This document shows, piece after piece, positions 8,817 to 17,536 of a DNA stretch of 44,887 nt (position 1 is the stretch's first letter; each line of letters starts with the position of its first letter). This DNA comes from Bacteroidota bacterium (GTDB lineage: Bacteria; Bacteroidota; Bacteroidia; Bacteroidales; F082). Both the position numbers and the translations under genes were made by a program. The stretch spans positions 1-44,887 of the forward strand of contig NYYH01000006.1 of NCBI GenBank assembly GCA_002686705.1, read 5' to 3'. The notes under the pieces are model-generated. The model did not search any database. It saw nothing but the letters and a program-made list of their open reading frames with translations, and had not been told where the DNA came from.

Positions 8817-9226
8817 ATTGTCCAGGCTCCAATAATAAATCCATTAATAGTATATCCAACCATACTATAACCTCCTAATATCCATGCTAGCCCGTAAGGA
8901 CTTTGAGCATACATATTGTTAATCATTGTAGTAAGGAAAATAAATACGAAAGCAATCAAGAATCCGACAATAGCTCCTTTTGAGCCTGATGTAATATTAA
9001 GCCCAGCAAAAAGCCATGCCAATAAATACATTCCTAATGCACTTGCTATTATGTTACTTATCCATAACCCATAACCTGGAGGATTAGCCTCTATTTCAGC
9101 CATATCTAATCCTACAAACTCAACCCATTGTTCTCCAAATAACAGATCGTACCAAACAAAACCTAATGCAAAAAGTACGACAACTCCTACCCAAACGGCA
9201 GCATGATTAATTTTTAAACCTTCCAT
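8807..9226 (-). CDS. DUF1761-like small membrane protein
   Basis: 139-aa protein with four predicted membrane segments (about residues 8-26, 53-75, 83-103, 115-136). The first helix carries the ALGFVWYDLLFG pattern typical of DUF1761 proteins. Function of the family is unknown. It lies 53 bp downstream of pntB on the same strand, so it may be co-transcribed with the transhydrogenase, but the gap is large enough for independent expression. It contains no residues suggesting enzymatic activity. Confidence 0.7.
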   Translation of the reverse strand: MEGLKINHAAVWVGVVVLFALGFVWYDLLFGEQWVEFVGLDMAEIEANPPGYGLWISNIIASALGMYLLAWLFAGLNITSGSKGAIVGFLIAFVFIFLTTMINNMYAQSPYGLAWILGGYSMVGYTINGFIIGAWTMKK

Positions 9227-9279
9227 GATAATTAGTATTAATGAGACATATTGAAAAATATAACTTAATTTTCAAGCAA

Positions 9280-10701
9280 TTATAATTCTTTTATTTCACT
9301 TACCAGGGCCTGTAGTGAATCCTTAGCATTCCCGAATAACATACGAGTTTTATCATTGAAAAATAATTCGTTCTCAATACCTGCATAGCCTTTACCCATC
9401 CCACGTTTCATTACAATAATATTTTTTGATTCATGGGCATTGATTATTGGCATTCCATAAATCGGGCTTGAAGGATCGTCGTATGCAGCAGGGTTAACTA
9501 CATCATTCGCACCGATAACTATTGTAACATCGGTATTTGGCATATCAGGATTGATGTCGTCCATTTCGATAAGCTTTGTATATGGAACATCAGCTTCAGC
9601 CAATAGAACATTCATATGTCCGGGCATTCTTCCGGCAACGGGATGAATGGCAAACTTAACCTCAACGCCCTTGCTTTCAAGCAACTTAACAAGATCGTTG
9701 CAAACATGTTGTGCTTGTGCTACAGCAAGTCCGTATCCCGGAACAATAACTACCTTTTGTGAATAGCTTAATAGAACTGCTGCATCACTAAGAGTAATTT
9801 CCTTTATGTTTCCCTGCTCTTTATTAACACCAGCTCCTCCTCCGCCAAATGCACCAACAATAACATTTATTAGTGATCTGTTCATAGCTTTGCACATTAA
9901 TAATGTAAGTATCGATCCTGCCGATCCAACAAAGATACCACCAAGTATCATTGCTTGATTTCCGTAAATAAATCCAGCCATAGCCGCAGCAATACCGGTT
10001 AGTGAATTTAGTAGTGAAATTACAACTGGCATATCAGCACCACCAATAGGCATAACAAACATAATTCCGTAAATAAGTGCAAGAGTCAGTAATATATAAG
10101 AAAGTACTGTTTGCATTTCAGAACTTACATCGAATACAAGCATGTAAACCGTTAGCGCAGCAATTACCAATAACAAGAAAATGTTAAAGTATTTGACCCA
10201 ACCGGCAAAAATGTCTCCGACTTTACCGTCTAATTTTCCATAAGCTATCATACTTCCGCTAAAGGCTATTGTTCCTATTATTAATCCGAGCAGTGTAACT
10301 ACTGCAGAAGTGTTTGCTGGGTTTGAATATTCCATTAATGCAACCAATGCTGATGCAGCTCCACCTGTTGCATTAAATACCGAAACAAGCTGTGGCATGG
10401 CTGTCATCTTCACTTTACGCGCTACCAGAGATCCTAGTATGGCACCAATGGCGATGGCGATTATAATTACAATAACATTTGTCATACCAATATGTGCACC
10501 TGTCTCATCTGTGTGGAGAAATAAGGTTGTAACCATTGCCAGGCCCATACCTCCACCGGCCCAAAAATTACCTTTTCGAGCTGATTCCGGATGACTCATC
10601 AACTTCAGCCCGATTACAAAAAATATAGCAGCCAGAAGATAACTTATCTCTAGAAATACATCACCTGCCGTTACTCCAAGATCATATAATGTAGTCTCCA
10701 T
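9280..10701 (-). CDS. pntB: NAD(P) transhydrogenase subunit beta
   Basis: 473-aa subunit: about nine membrane helices (residues 15-290), then the NADP(H)-binding domain III (about 300-473), with PGYGLAVAQAQ at 321-331, HPVAGRMPGHMNVLLAEA at 353-370 and VIGANDVVNPAA at 395-406. With PntAA and PntAB it couples hydride transfer from NADH to NADP+ to proton entry across the inner membrane. Asp223 in GGADMP corresponds to the conserved E. coli beta-Asp213. The position of E. coli beta-His91 is Asn110 here; in this three-subunit type the proton-channel histidine is instead on PntAB. It starts 2 bp after pntAB, which indicates tight coupling. Confidence 0.95.
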   Translation of the reverse strand: METTLYDLGVTAGDVFLEISYLLAAIFFVIGLKLMSHPESARKGNFWAGGGMGLAMVTTLFLHTDETGAHIGMTNVIVIIIAIAIGAILGSLVARKVKMTAMPQLVSVFNATGGAASALVALMEYSNPANTSAVVTLLGLIIGTIAFSGSMIAYGKLDGKVGDIFAGWVKYFNIFLLLVIAALTVYMLVFDVSSEMQTVLSYILLTLALIYGIMFVMPIGGADMPVVISLLNSLTGIAAAMAGFIYGNQAMILGGIFVGSAGSILTLLMCKAMNRSLINVIVGAFGGGGAGVNKEQGNIKEITLSDAAVLLSYSQKVVIVPGYGLAVAQAQHVCNDLVKLLESKGVEVKFAIHPVAGRMPGHMNVLLAEADVPYTKLIEMDDINPDMPNTDVTIVIGANDVVNPAAYDDPSSPIYGMPIINAHESKNIIVMKRGMGKGYAGIENELFFNDKTRMLFGNAKDSLQALVSEIKEL

Positions 10702-10703
10702 AT

Positions 10704-11024
10704 CTATTTCTTCTTTTTCTTTTTAAACATTTCAAGCATGCGGTCGGTAACCACAAATCCACCAAATACATTTAATGCACCGAATATCACAGCAAATATT
10801 CCCAATACTAAATTCAGGCTGAAACCTGTCATATCAGTGTGACCAAGAAGGATTATACCTCCAATTATTATTACACCGCTAATTGCATTTGCTCCCGACA
10901 TAAGTGGAGTGTGTAGTACTGAAGGTACATTGGAAATTACCTCTACACCAAGAAATATGGACAGGGCAATTATGAAAATCATATCTTTATTTTCATAAAA
11001 GTAAACAAGCAAATTTTCCATCAA
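10704..11024 (-). CDS. pntAB: NAD(P) transhydrogenase subunit alpha, membrane part
   Basis: 106-aa membrane subunit (domain IIa) with three helices and a lysine-rich C-terminal tail. His38 in VLHTPLMSGANAISG matches the alpha2 histidine implicated in proton translocation in Thermus-type and mitochondrial transhydrogenases, complementing the Asn at the alternative position in PntB. A second in-frame ATG directly follows the first, so the start may be three bases later. It sits 9 bp after pntAA and 2 bp before pntB, as expected for one operon and complex. Confidence 0.93.
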   Translation of the reverse strand: MMENLLVYFYENKDMIFIIALSIFLGVEVISNVPSVLHTPLMSGANAISGVIIIGGIILLGHTDMTGFSLNLVLGIFAVIFGALNVFGGFVVTDRMLEMFKKKKKK

Positions 11025-11033
11025 CTATATTTT

Positions 11034-12161
11034 TTATTTATTATAAAAGTCTTTCAATCTGTCACTCACAATTTCTTTATTGTGAATCATACAGGTCCCT
11101 TTAACAATTTCATCATCAAAATCAAGAACTAACTCTCCCTCATCAGAAATTAACAATTTGAGAAAATTCAGAAGATTATTGGCATACATTCGGCTGGCAT
11201 CATTTGGCATTTCAGAAGGGTAATTTGAGTTTCCAACAATAATAACCCCATTAATATCTACTACTTTTTCGTCTTCTGTATAAGCACAATTTCCACCTGT
11301 TGATGCAGCCAAATCAATAATTACTGATCCGGATTTCATAGCATCAACTGTAGCTTTTTCGATAAGTATAGGTGCTTTTCTTCCAGGAATTTGGGCTGTG
11401 CATATAACTACGTTCGAGCTAACTGCATGATCATGTATCAGTTGCTTTTGCTTTATTTTAAAGTCTTCAGTTTGTTCAACCGCATAACCTCCTGCCGCTT
11501 CATCTTCCTTTGCGCCTTCAACTTCAATAAATTTACCACCTAAGCTTTCTACCTGCTCTTTTACAGCTGTTCTTACATCAAATACTTCAACAACAGCACC
11601 GAGCTTTCTTGCAATTGCAACTGCCTGCAAACCAGCTACACCAGCACCCAAAATCAACACCTTAGCAGGTCTGATTGTACCAGCTGCTGTCATAAACATT
11701 GGAAAAAAGTTTGGCAACCTTAAGGCAGCATCCAATACAGCTTTGTATCCGGCAACAGTTGCCATCGACGAAAGTATATCCATAGCCTGACCACGTGAGG
11801 TACGTGGTATTAAATCCATGCTAAAATAAGTTTGATCTGTTTTTAACATGCTGTCAACAAGACCTTTATCTGTCAAGGGGTTAAAAACACTTATTACTAC
11901 TTGTCCTTTCTTTAACAACTTTTTTGTATCATCATCCGGCGGATTGATTGTAAGCAATACATCGCTATTTGCTATTACATTTTGCTTTGTGTCAATAGAT
12001 GCACCTGCAGATTTGTATTCTACGTCGGCTGCAAAGGCACTTTCTCCGGCACCTGATTCAACTAACATCTTTACTTTTAATTTATCAAGAATCTTGGCTG
12101 CTTCGGGTAATAAGCTAATCCTACTGTCAGATTCAGGTTCTTTTAAGACTCCTATAATCAT
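11034..12161 (-). CDS. pntAA: NAD(P) transhydrogenase subunit alpha, NAD-binding part
   Basis: 375-aa soluble domain I, related to alanine dehydrogenase. It begins MIIGVLKEP, the standard N-terminus. The frame opens 33 bp further upstream, but that stretch contains the -7 promoter box, so 12161 is chosen. The RQD loop (IPRTSRGQAMD, about residues 119-128) and the dinucleotide fold GAGVAG (172-177) followed by the acidic end of strand 2 (VFDVR) are present. It binds NAD(H) on the cytoplasmic side and passes hydride to domain III of PntB. It is the first gene of pntAA-pntAB-pntB, probably with the DUF1761 gene, under the promoter at 12181-12212. Confidence 0.95.
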   Translation of the reverse strand: MIIGVLKEPESDSRISLLPEAAKILDKLKVKMLVESGAGESAFAADVEYKSAGASIDTKQNVIANSDVLLTINPPDDDTKKLLKKGQVVISVFNPLTDKGLVDSMLKTDQTYFSMDLIPRTSRGQAMDILSSMATVAGYKAVLDAALRLPNFFPMFMTAAGTIRPAKVLILGAGVAGLQAVAIARKLGAVVEVFDVRTAVKEQVESLGGKFIEVEGAKEDEAAGGYAVEQTEDFKIKQKQLIHDHAVSSNVVICTAQIPGRKAPILIEKATVDAMKSGSVIIDLAASTGGNCAYTEDEKVVDINGVIIVGNSNYPSEMPNDASRMYANNLLNFLKLLISDEGELVLDFDDEIVKGTCMIHNKEIVSDRLKDFYNK

Positions 12162-12180
12162 GTTGTTAATATTTAAGCGG

Positions 12181-12212
12181 CAAAAGTAATTCAAATAAAT
12201 TATATGACCAAA
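12181..12212 (-). promoter_or_regulatory. Promoter of the pnt operon (TTTG-N20-TACTTTTG)
   Basis: The minus strand has TTTG at 12212-12209, a 20-nt spacer and TACTTTTG at 12188-12181. This is a full match to the Bacteroidota -33/-7 consensus with ideal spacing. Predicted transcription start is about 12175-12177, giving a leader of about 15 nt to the pntAA ATG. Confidence 0.7.
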
Positions 12213-12328
12213 TTATTTGGAAGCATTCTAAATTACTACGGTATGCTAGTGAATGTACAGCCTCAATATCACAATTAGTACTTTGTACTTTGGTAATTTT
12301 CGATGGAAATGCATCCCAAATAATTAAC

Positions 12329-12336
12329 TAATTTTG
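12329..12336 (+). promoter_or_regulatory. -7 promoter box of radA (TAATTTTG)
   Basis: Exact TAnnTTTG only 7 nt before the radA ATG. The transcription start would fall at or next to the start codon, suggesting a leaderless mRNA. No clear -33 TTTG at the expected spacing. Confidence 0.45.
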
Positions 12337-12343
12337 CTCTTCC

Positions 12344-13702
12344 ATGGCAAAAGCTAAATCAATATATTTCTGTAATAGTTGCGGTCACCAATCGGGAAAA
12401 TGGATTGGTAAATGTCCTTCATGTGGCGAATGGAATTCTTTTGAAGAAGAAGTAATCTCAAAGCCGTCTGCAAAGGACGCTGGTAACATAAATATGATTA
12501 AGTCTGTTCCTACAGCTATACAGGATATTACTTCGGATAAAGAAAAACGAATTGATACTAACAGTCCTGAGTTAAACAGGGTTCTTGGAGGTGGGCTTGT
12601 TAAAGGTTCAATTGTGTTGTTTGGAGGAGAACCCGGCATTGGTAAATCAACCTTGTTGCTTCAGGTAGCACTTAATTTAGTTGGAAAAAGAATTCTGTAC
12701 ATTTCTGGTGAAGAAAGTCAGCAACAGATTAAAATGCGAGGTGACAGGATAGGTATAAGTAATCCAGAATGTTATCTGCTGAATGAAACCTTTACGGATA
12801 ACATTTTCAACCAATGTAAGGAAGTAGAGCCTGATATTATTGTTATAGATTCAATTCAAACTCTTTACAGCGATGTAATTGATTCTTCCCCGGGAAGCAT
12901 AAGTCAAATTCGTGAAACTGCATCACAATTACAACGATATGCTAAATCGACGAATATCCCTGTGTTGTTAATTGGCCATATTACAAAAGACGGGCAGTTA
13001 GCAGGGCCAAAGGTACTTGAGCATATGGTTGACACTGTTCTTCAGTTTGAAGGTGATAGGCATTATGGATTTCGAATTTTGAGATCAGTCAAAAACAGAT
13101 TTGGATCAACATCAGAATTGGGCATTTATGAAATGCAATCGAATGGGATGCGAGAGGTAGTTAACCCAAGTGAAATACTGCTATCTCAGCGTGATGAAAT
13201 TACAAGCGGTGTTGCTATAGCAGCCATGGTTGAAGGGCAACGACCTTTGCTAATCGAAACTCAAGCATTAATTGGAACTGCAGCTTATGGTACACCACAG
13301 AGATCATCAACTGGTTTTGATTTACGCAGGCTAAATATGTTACTCGCTGTCCTTGAAAAACGCAGTGGGTTTAAGTTAAGCACAAAAGATGTTTTCTTAA
13401 ATATTGCAGGTGGAATAAAAGTTGACGATCCTGCAATCGATATCGCTGTTGTTGCAGCCATCATTTCATCATTAGAAGATGTATCAATTCCGCCTAATAT
13501 TTGTTTTGCTGGTGAAATTGGTCTCTCAGGTGAAATAAGAGCAGTCTCGCATGTTGAAAATAGGATAAGCGAAGCAGCAAAACTAGGTTTTGAGAATATT
13601 GTTCTCTCAAAATATAGCTTGAAAAATATTAACTTGAAAAATTATAAGATCAAAGTTATTTCGGTAAGCAAAGTAATGGACCTTGTGGAGATCTTGTTGT
13701 GA
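12344..13702 (+). CDS. radA: DNA repair protein RadA
   Basis: 452-aa protein of normal length. A C4 zinc finger (Cys10, Cys13, Cys24, Cys27) is followed by a RecA-like ATPase with Walker A GEPGIGKST (95-103) and the RadA-specific KNRFG motif at 250-254. The C-terminal domain (about 290-452) is Lon protease-like. RadA is a hexameric helicase that drives branch migration of recombination intermediates. The MAKAKSIYFC start is the family standard, so translation probably begins right behind the -7 box. It is divergent from the pnt operon. Confidence 0.96.
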   Translation: MAKAKSIYFCNSCGHQSGKWIGKCPSCGEWNSFEEEVISKPSAKDAGNINMIKSVPTAIQDITSDKEKRIDTNSPELNRVLGGGLVKGSIVLFGGEPGIGKSTLLLQVALNLVGKRILYISGEESQQQIKMRGDRIGISNPECYLLNETFTDNIFNQCKEVEPDIIVIDSIQTLYSDVIDSSPGSISQIRETASQLQRYAKSTNIPVLLIGHITKDGQLAGPKVLEHMVDTVLQFEGDRHYGFRILRSVKNRFGSTSELGIYEMQSNGMREVVNPSEILLSQRDEITSGVAIAAMVEGQRPLLIETQALIGTAAYGTPQRSSTGFDLRRLNMLLAVLEKRSGFKLSTKDVFLNIAGGIKVDDPAIDIAVVAAIISSLEDVSIPPNICFAGEIGLSGEIRAVSHVENRISEAAKLGFENIVLSKYSLKNINLKNYKIKVISVSKVMDLVEILL

Positions 13703-13737
13703 TTTTTCTAATACTAATTTAAAATCCCCAATAATCG

Positions 13738-13745
13738 TACATTTG
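13738..13745 (+). promoter_or_regulatory. -7 promoter box upstream of M20 amidohydrolase (TACATTTG)
   Basis: Exact TAnnTTTG, 22 nt before the ATG at 13768. No -33 TTTG at the ideal distance. Confidence 0.45.
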
Positions 13746-13767
13746 TTACATAAATGCGATCAAATTT

Positions 13768-14961
13768 ATGGACAAATACAAAGTTAAGAGACAAGTAACT
13801 AATATACTTAACGATCTGATTTCCATTAGAAGACATCTTCATGCTAATCCAGAGTTAAGCTACAACGAAACAAAAACTTCGCAATATATTTCCAACCTAT
13901 TAACAGAATGGCAAATTCCACATAATACCGGAATAGGCGGTTATGGAATTGTAGGTATGATTCAAGGAAAGAATCCTGAATCGAAGGTGATTGCCTTGCG
14001 GGCTGATATGGATGCACTGCCTATAGCTGAACAGAACAGTGTAGAGTACAAGTCGCTGAATGATAATGTTATGCATGCATGTGGCCATGATGTACATATG
14101 ACATGTTTACTAGGTGCTATTAAAATATTAAACGAAAACCGAGAAAATTTTAATGGCACAGTAAAGTTCATTTTTCAGCCTGCCGAAGAAACTCTTCCGG
14201 GAGGCGCACTAGCTATGATTGATGAGGGAGTACTGGAAAATCCAAAAGTAGATATGATATTCGGGCTCCATGTATTTCCTGAAATGGAGATTGGTAAAGC
14301 AGGAATAAAACCTGGGTCATATATGGCATCTACAGATGAAATAAATCTCACTATTGTTGGAAGGGGAGGACATGCTGCAATTCTGACAAGTTTTGATGAT
14401 ACTGTACACTCTGCCGCTGAAATTATAGTAAATATTAAACAGGCTGTTGCAAAAAAAGCACCTGAGGGGTTTCCAACTGTGCTCTCTTTTGGTAAAATTG
14501 TAGGCAATGGCGCATATAATGTAATTCCTTCAAATGTTACAGTAAGGGGTACCTTCAGAACTTTCGATGAGAGTTGGCGGAAAGAAGTTCATAGTATAAT
14601 CAATGAAATTGCAGCAGAAACAGCCTCAAAACACAATACTAAATGTGAGGTTTTTATAAATAGTGGATATCCGGTTCTCGAAAACGATGAACAGCTTGCA
14701 AAGATGTTTAAAAAAGCATCTTCAGAGTTTATTGGTGCAGAGAATATTATAGATTTAGAAATGCGTACAACAGGGGAAGATTTTGCTCGTTATGTACAGT
14801 TTATTCCCGGATGCTTTTACAGATTAGGGATTGCTAATAAAGAAAAAGGAATTACATCCAATCTACACACACCAACATTTGATGTAGATGAAGAAAGCAT
14901 CGAAATTGGAACCGGGCTTATAATATGGAACACTCTGGAAATTTTAAATGATAAATTTTGA
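13768..14961 (+). CDS. M20-family amidohydrolase (N-acyl amino acid/hippurate hydrolase-like)
   Basis: 397-aa cytosolic metalloenzyme. Metal-site motifs of the M20D amidohydrolases are in order: ALRADMDALP (77-86), HACGHDVH (103-110, with Cys105 and His107), QPAEE with Glu140 and Glu141, GLHVFPE (166-172) and a C-terminal NLHTPTFDVDEE (His367). The dimerisation domain occupies about 185-300. Such enzymes deacylate N-acetyl or N-benzoyl amino acids or auxin conjugates, usually with two divalent metals. The exact substrate is unknown. mtnA follows after 56 bp on the same strand and may share its transcript. Confidence 0.88.
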   Translation: MDKYKVKRQVTNILNDLISIRRHLHANPELSYNETKTSQYISNLLTEWQIPHNTGIGGYGIVGMIQGKNPESKVIALRADMDALPIAEQNSVEYKSLNDNVMHACGHDVHMTCLLGAIKILNENRENFNGTVKFIFQPAEETLPGGALAMIDEGVLENPKVDMIFGLHVFPEMEIGKAGIKPGSYMASTDEINLTIVGRGGHAAILTSFDDTVHSAAEIIVNIKQAVAKKAPEGFPTVLSFGKIVGNGAYNVIPSNVTVRGTFRTFDESWRKEVHSIINEIAAETASKHNTKCEVFINSGYPVLENDEQLAKMFKKASSEFIGAENIIDLEMRTTGEDFARYVQFIPGCFYRLGIANKEKGITSNLHTPTFDVDEESIEIGTGLIIWNTLEILNDKF

Positions 14962-15017
14962 ATTAATCTCAACAGCTAACCAATGACTAATTATCCAATA
15001 ACCTACCACTCACTATT

Positions 15018-16064
15018 ATGATTGTTAACAACAAACTGTACCAAACTGTGTGGATTGAAGGCACATCTGTTTTCATGATACAACAAAATCTACTACCGTT
15101 TAAGTTTGAAATCCATGAATGCGTGACATACTGGGATACCTGTATGGCCATAACAAATATGACTATCAGGGGTGCGGGAGCAATTGGTGCAGCGGCAGGT
15201 TATGGTATGGCACAAGCTTTTTTGCAGTTTCGCGATGATAACGATAGAGCAATCAGTATTCGTGAAGCCCGACAGGATCTTGAAAACACAAGACCAACAG
15301 CTAGAAACCTTTTTTACGCAGTTGATAGGGTTTACCGTGCAGGTTTGATATCGGCTGAAAATGCCATGGTTGAGGCTCAAAAGGTTGCTCAACAAGATGC
15401 TGCAGATTCAAAGAGAATAGGTGAGTTGGGAAGCGAACTTATAAAAAAGAAGGCAAATATTCTAACACATTGCAATGCAGGTTGGCTTGCTTTTGTTGAT
15501 TATGGAACAGCATTAGCCCCAATTTATCTTGCGAAAAAGCAAGGAAAAGAAGTGTTTGTTTATGTTGATGAGACCCGTCCACGTAATCAGGGAGGAAAAC
15601 TAACGGCTTGGGAATTATTTAATAATGATGTACCTCATATAATAATACCTGATAATGCTGCAGCCACACTTATGGCACAAGGAAAAATTGATATGGTAAT
15701 TGTTGGTGCTGACAGGATTGCTGCAAATGGTGATGTTGCTAACAAAATAGGAACTCTTGATAGAGCAATAATTGCCAATGAGTTCAATATTCCGTTTTAT
15801 GTGGCCGCTCCAACATCTACGATTGATGGTGATTGTGCGACAGGTAAAGAAATCCCGATCGAAGAACGCAGACAAGATGAAGTATTATTTCAAACTGGTA
15901 TTGATGCCAACAATAACTCTATACAGGTTATGGTGTGTTCTCCCGGATCAAAAGCACTAAACCTGGCGTTTGATGTAACACCTGCTAAGTATATCACAGG
16001 CATAATTACAGAAAAAGGTATTGTAAAAGCACATCATCAATCAATTAAAAAGCTATTGGAGTAA
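15018..16064 (+). CDS. mtnA: S-methyl-5-thioribose-1-phosphate isomerase
   Basis: 348-aa member of the eIF-2B alpha/MtnA family. The catalytic Cys152 in LTHCNAG and Asp232 in VGADRIA are 80 residues apart, as in B. subtilis MtnA (Cys160/Asp240). Substrate-loop motifs RGAGAIG (51-57), DETRPRNQGG (184-193) and GDVANKIGT (238-246) are also present. The enzyme isomerises methylthioribose-1-phosphate to the ribulose form in methionine salvage. No other mtn gene is in view, so a partial salvage route or related sugar-phosphate isomerisation is possible. A Nudix gene follows after 11 bp. Confidence 0.92.
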   Translation: MIVNNKLYQTVWIEGTSVFMIQQNLLPFKFEIHECVTYWDTCMAITNMTIRGAGAIGAAAGYGMAQAFLQFRDDNDRAISIREARQDLENTRPTARNLFYAVDRVYRAGLISAENAMVEAQKVAQQDAADSKRIGELGSELIKKKANILTHCNAGWLAFVDYGTALAPIYLAKKQGKEVFVYVDETRPRNQGGKLTAWELFNNDVPHIIIPDNAAATLMAQGKIDMVIVGADRIAANGDVANKIGTLDRAIIANEFNIPFYVAAPTSTIDGDCATGKEIPIEERRQDEVLFQTGIDANNNSIQVMVCSPGSKALNLAFDVTPAKYITGIITEKGIVKAHHQSIKKLLE

Positions 16065-16075
16065 TAGTTTCGAAA

Positions 16076-16504
16076 ATGACACAATATACTTACAAATATC
16101 CCCGACCTGCATTAACTGTCGATATGATGGTAACCAGAAATGTTAGCTCAGGAATAGAGATATTATTAATTCAGAGGTTAAATCCACCGTTTCAAAATCA
16201 ATGGGCTTTGCCCGGAGGTTTTGTCGATATGGAGGAAACTTTAGAACATGCTGCATCTCGTGAATTAGCTGAAGAAACAGGGCTTACAGATATTGTTCTT
16301 AGCCAATTCAAGGCGTTTAGTACACTTGGCCGAGATCCGAGAGGACATACTATTTCGGTAATTTTTACCGGTTTGGCTTCAAAGGATTCAATCGTAAGAG
16401 CAGGTGATGATGCTAAAAACGTCAGTTGGTTTAGCGTGGATAAGCTCCCTTCCCTCGCCTTTGATCATGCTGAAATAATTCAAGAGGTTTTAGCTAGCAC
16501 TTAG
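16076..16504 (+). CDS. Nudix hydrolase
   Basis: 142-aa protein with a complete Nudix box from Gly48 to Leu70 (GX5EX7REUXEEXGU, with Glu54, Arg62, Glu63, Glu66 and Glu67). These residues bind the Mg2+ that hydrolyses nucleoside diphosphates linked to another group. The ALTVDMMV N-terminus and LIQRLNPPFQNQWALPGG segment resemble ADP-ribose pyrophosphatases and NrtR-type proteins, but there is no C-terminal DNA-binding extension. It follows mtnA by 11 bp and is likely co-transcribed; ADP-ribose or a related sugar nucleotide is a plausible substrate. Confidence 0.88.
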   Translation: MTQYTYKYPRPALTVDMMVTRNVSSGIEILLIQRLNPPFQNQWALPGGFVDMEETLEHAASRELAEETGLTDIVLSQFKAFSTLGRDPRGHTISVIFTGLASKDSIVRAGDDAKNVSWFSVDKLPSLAFDHAEIIQEVLAST

Positions 16505-16606
16505 TGTTAGCAAATCACATAAGCTGAAAAACATTCCAACATCAATGGGTTAAAGTAATATTAGCTGCAATGAAATTTTTGTATTTTTATTGGCTCATAA
16601 AAAGTA

Positions 16607-17536
16607 ATGGATTACAAAGATTATTATAGCATTTTGGGGGTTGCTAAGTCGGCAACAAAAGATGAAATAAAAAAATCTTATCGTAAGCTTGCCAAAAAAT
16701 ATCACCCCGATAAAACAAAAGGTGATAAAGCATTAGAAGAAAAATTTAAGGAAGTTTCAGAAGCTTATGAGGTGTTGAGTCATGATGAAAACAGAAAGAA
16801 ATACGATGAACTAGGAGCCAATTGGAAAAATCAACAACAGGCAGGAGGTCCCGGTGGATTTGATTATTCGCAATATTATGCAAATACCGGAGGGCAGGGT
16901 AGCCATCAAACCTTTGAAGGTGACCCAGAAATGTTTTCAGAGTTTTTTAATAACATTTTTGGTGGTGGTTATGCACGTTCAGGGGGCAGAAGACAGGCTA
17001 AAAGAAAAGGACAGAATTATTTAGCAGAAATGGAAATGACTCTTGAAGAAGCATTTCATGGTGGAGTTAGAATAATTAATATAAATGGAAAAAAACTCAG
17101 AATAAAAACTAAACCGGGAACAAAAGACAAGCAAAAAATTAAACTAGCCGGTAAAGGTAGTCCAGGATTAAATGGTGGGTCTCCCGGTGATTTATTTATA
17201 ACAATTCATGTTCGCCCGAATATAAATTTTAAGCGTAAAGGTAACAACATATATATTGAACTTCCTCTAGATATGTATACTGCAGTTTTGGGTGGTAAAA
17301 TAGAGATTCCTACACTTAATGGCAATGTTCATATGACTATTCCAAAAGGAACACAAGGTGGTAGTACATTAAGATTAAAAGGAAAAGGTATGCCAGTTTA
17401 CGGTAGCACATCTCAACATGGAGATTTATATGTAAAAACAAATATTGTAATTCCGGCCAACTTAACTACCGAAGAAGAAAAACTATTTACAAAACTTAAA
17501 GACTTAAATCATGAGCATGCTAATAAAAGTAGTTGA
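16607..17536 (+). CDS. CbpA-like DnaJ-family co-chaperone
   Basis: 309-aa class-B J-protein. The J domain (residues 1-67) contains HPD at 33-35, needed to stimulate DnaK ATP hydrolysis. A glycine/phenylalanine-rich linker (about 78-130) and two C-terminal substrate-binding domains follow. The four CxxCxGxG zinc repeats of true DnaJ are absent, so this is a CbpA/DjlA-like type rather than DnaJ. The last 26 bp overlap the next gene, which occupies the place where cbpM is found in Proteobacteria but is unrelated to it by eye. No TAnnTTTG box is obvious upstream. Confidence 0.9.
   Translation: MDYKDYYSILGVAKSATKDEIKKSYRKLAKKYHPDKTKGDKALEEKFKEVSEAYEVLSHDENRKKYDELGANWKNQQQAGGPGGFDYSQYYANTGGQGSHQTFEGDPEMFSEFFNNIFGGGYARSGGRRQAKRKGQNYLAEMEMTLEEAFHGGVRIININGKKLRIKTKPGTKDKQKIKLAGKGSPGLNGGSPGDLFITIHVRPNINFKRKGNNIYIELPLDMYTAVLGGKIEIPTLNGNVHMTIPKGTQGGSTLRLKGKGMPVYGSTSQHGDLYVKTNIVIPANLTTEEEKLFTKLKDLNHEHANKSS

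Noticed and set aside
10310..10594. 94-codon plus-strand frame within pntB
   Set aside because: Antisense shadow; the pntB frame carries all family motifs.
14973..15012. Loose repeats of CCAATnACTAA type before mtnA
   Set aside because: Too degenerate and short to call; similar spacer composition is common in AT-rich genomes.
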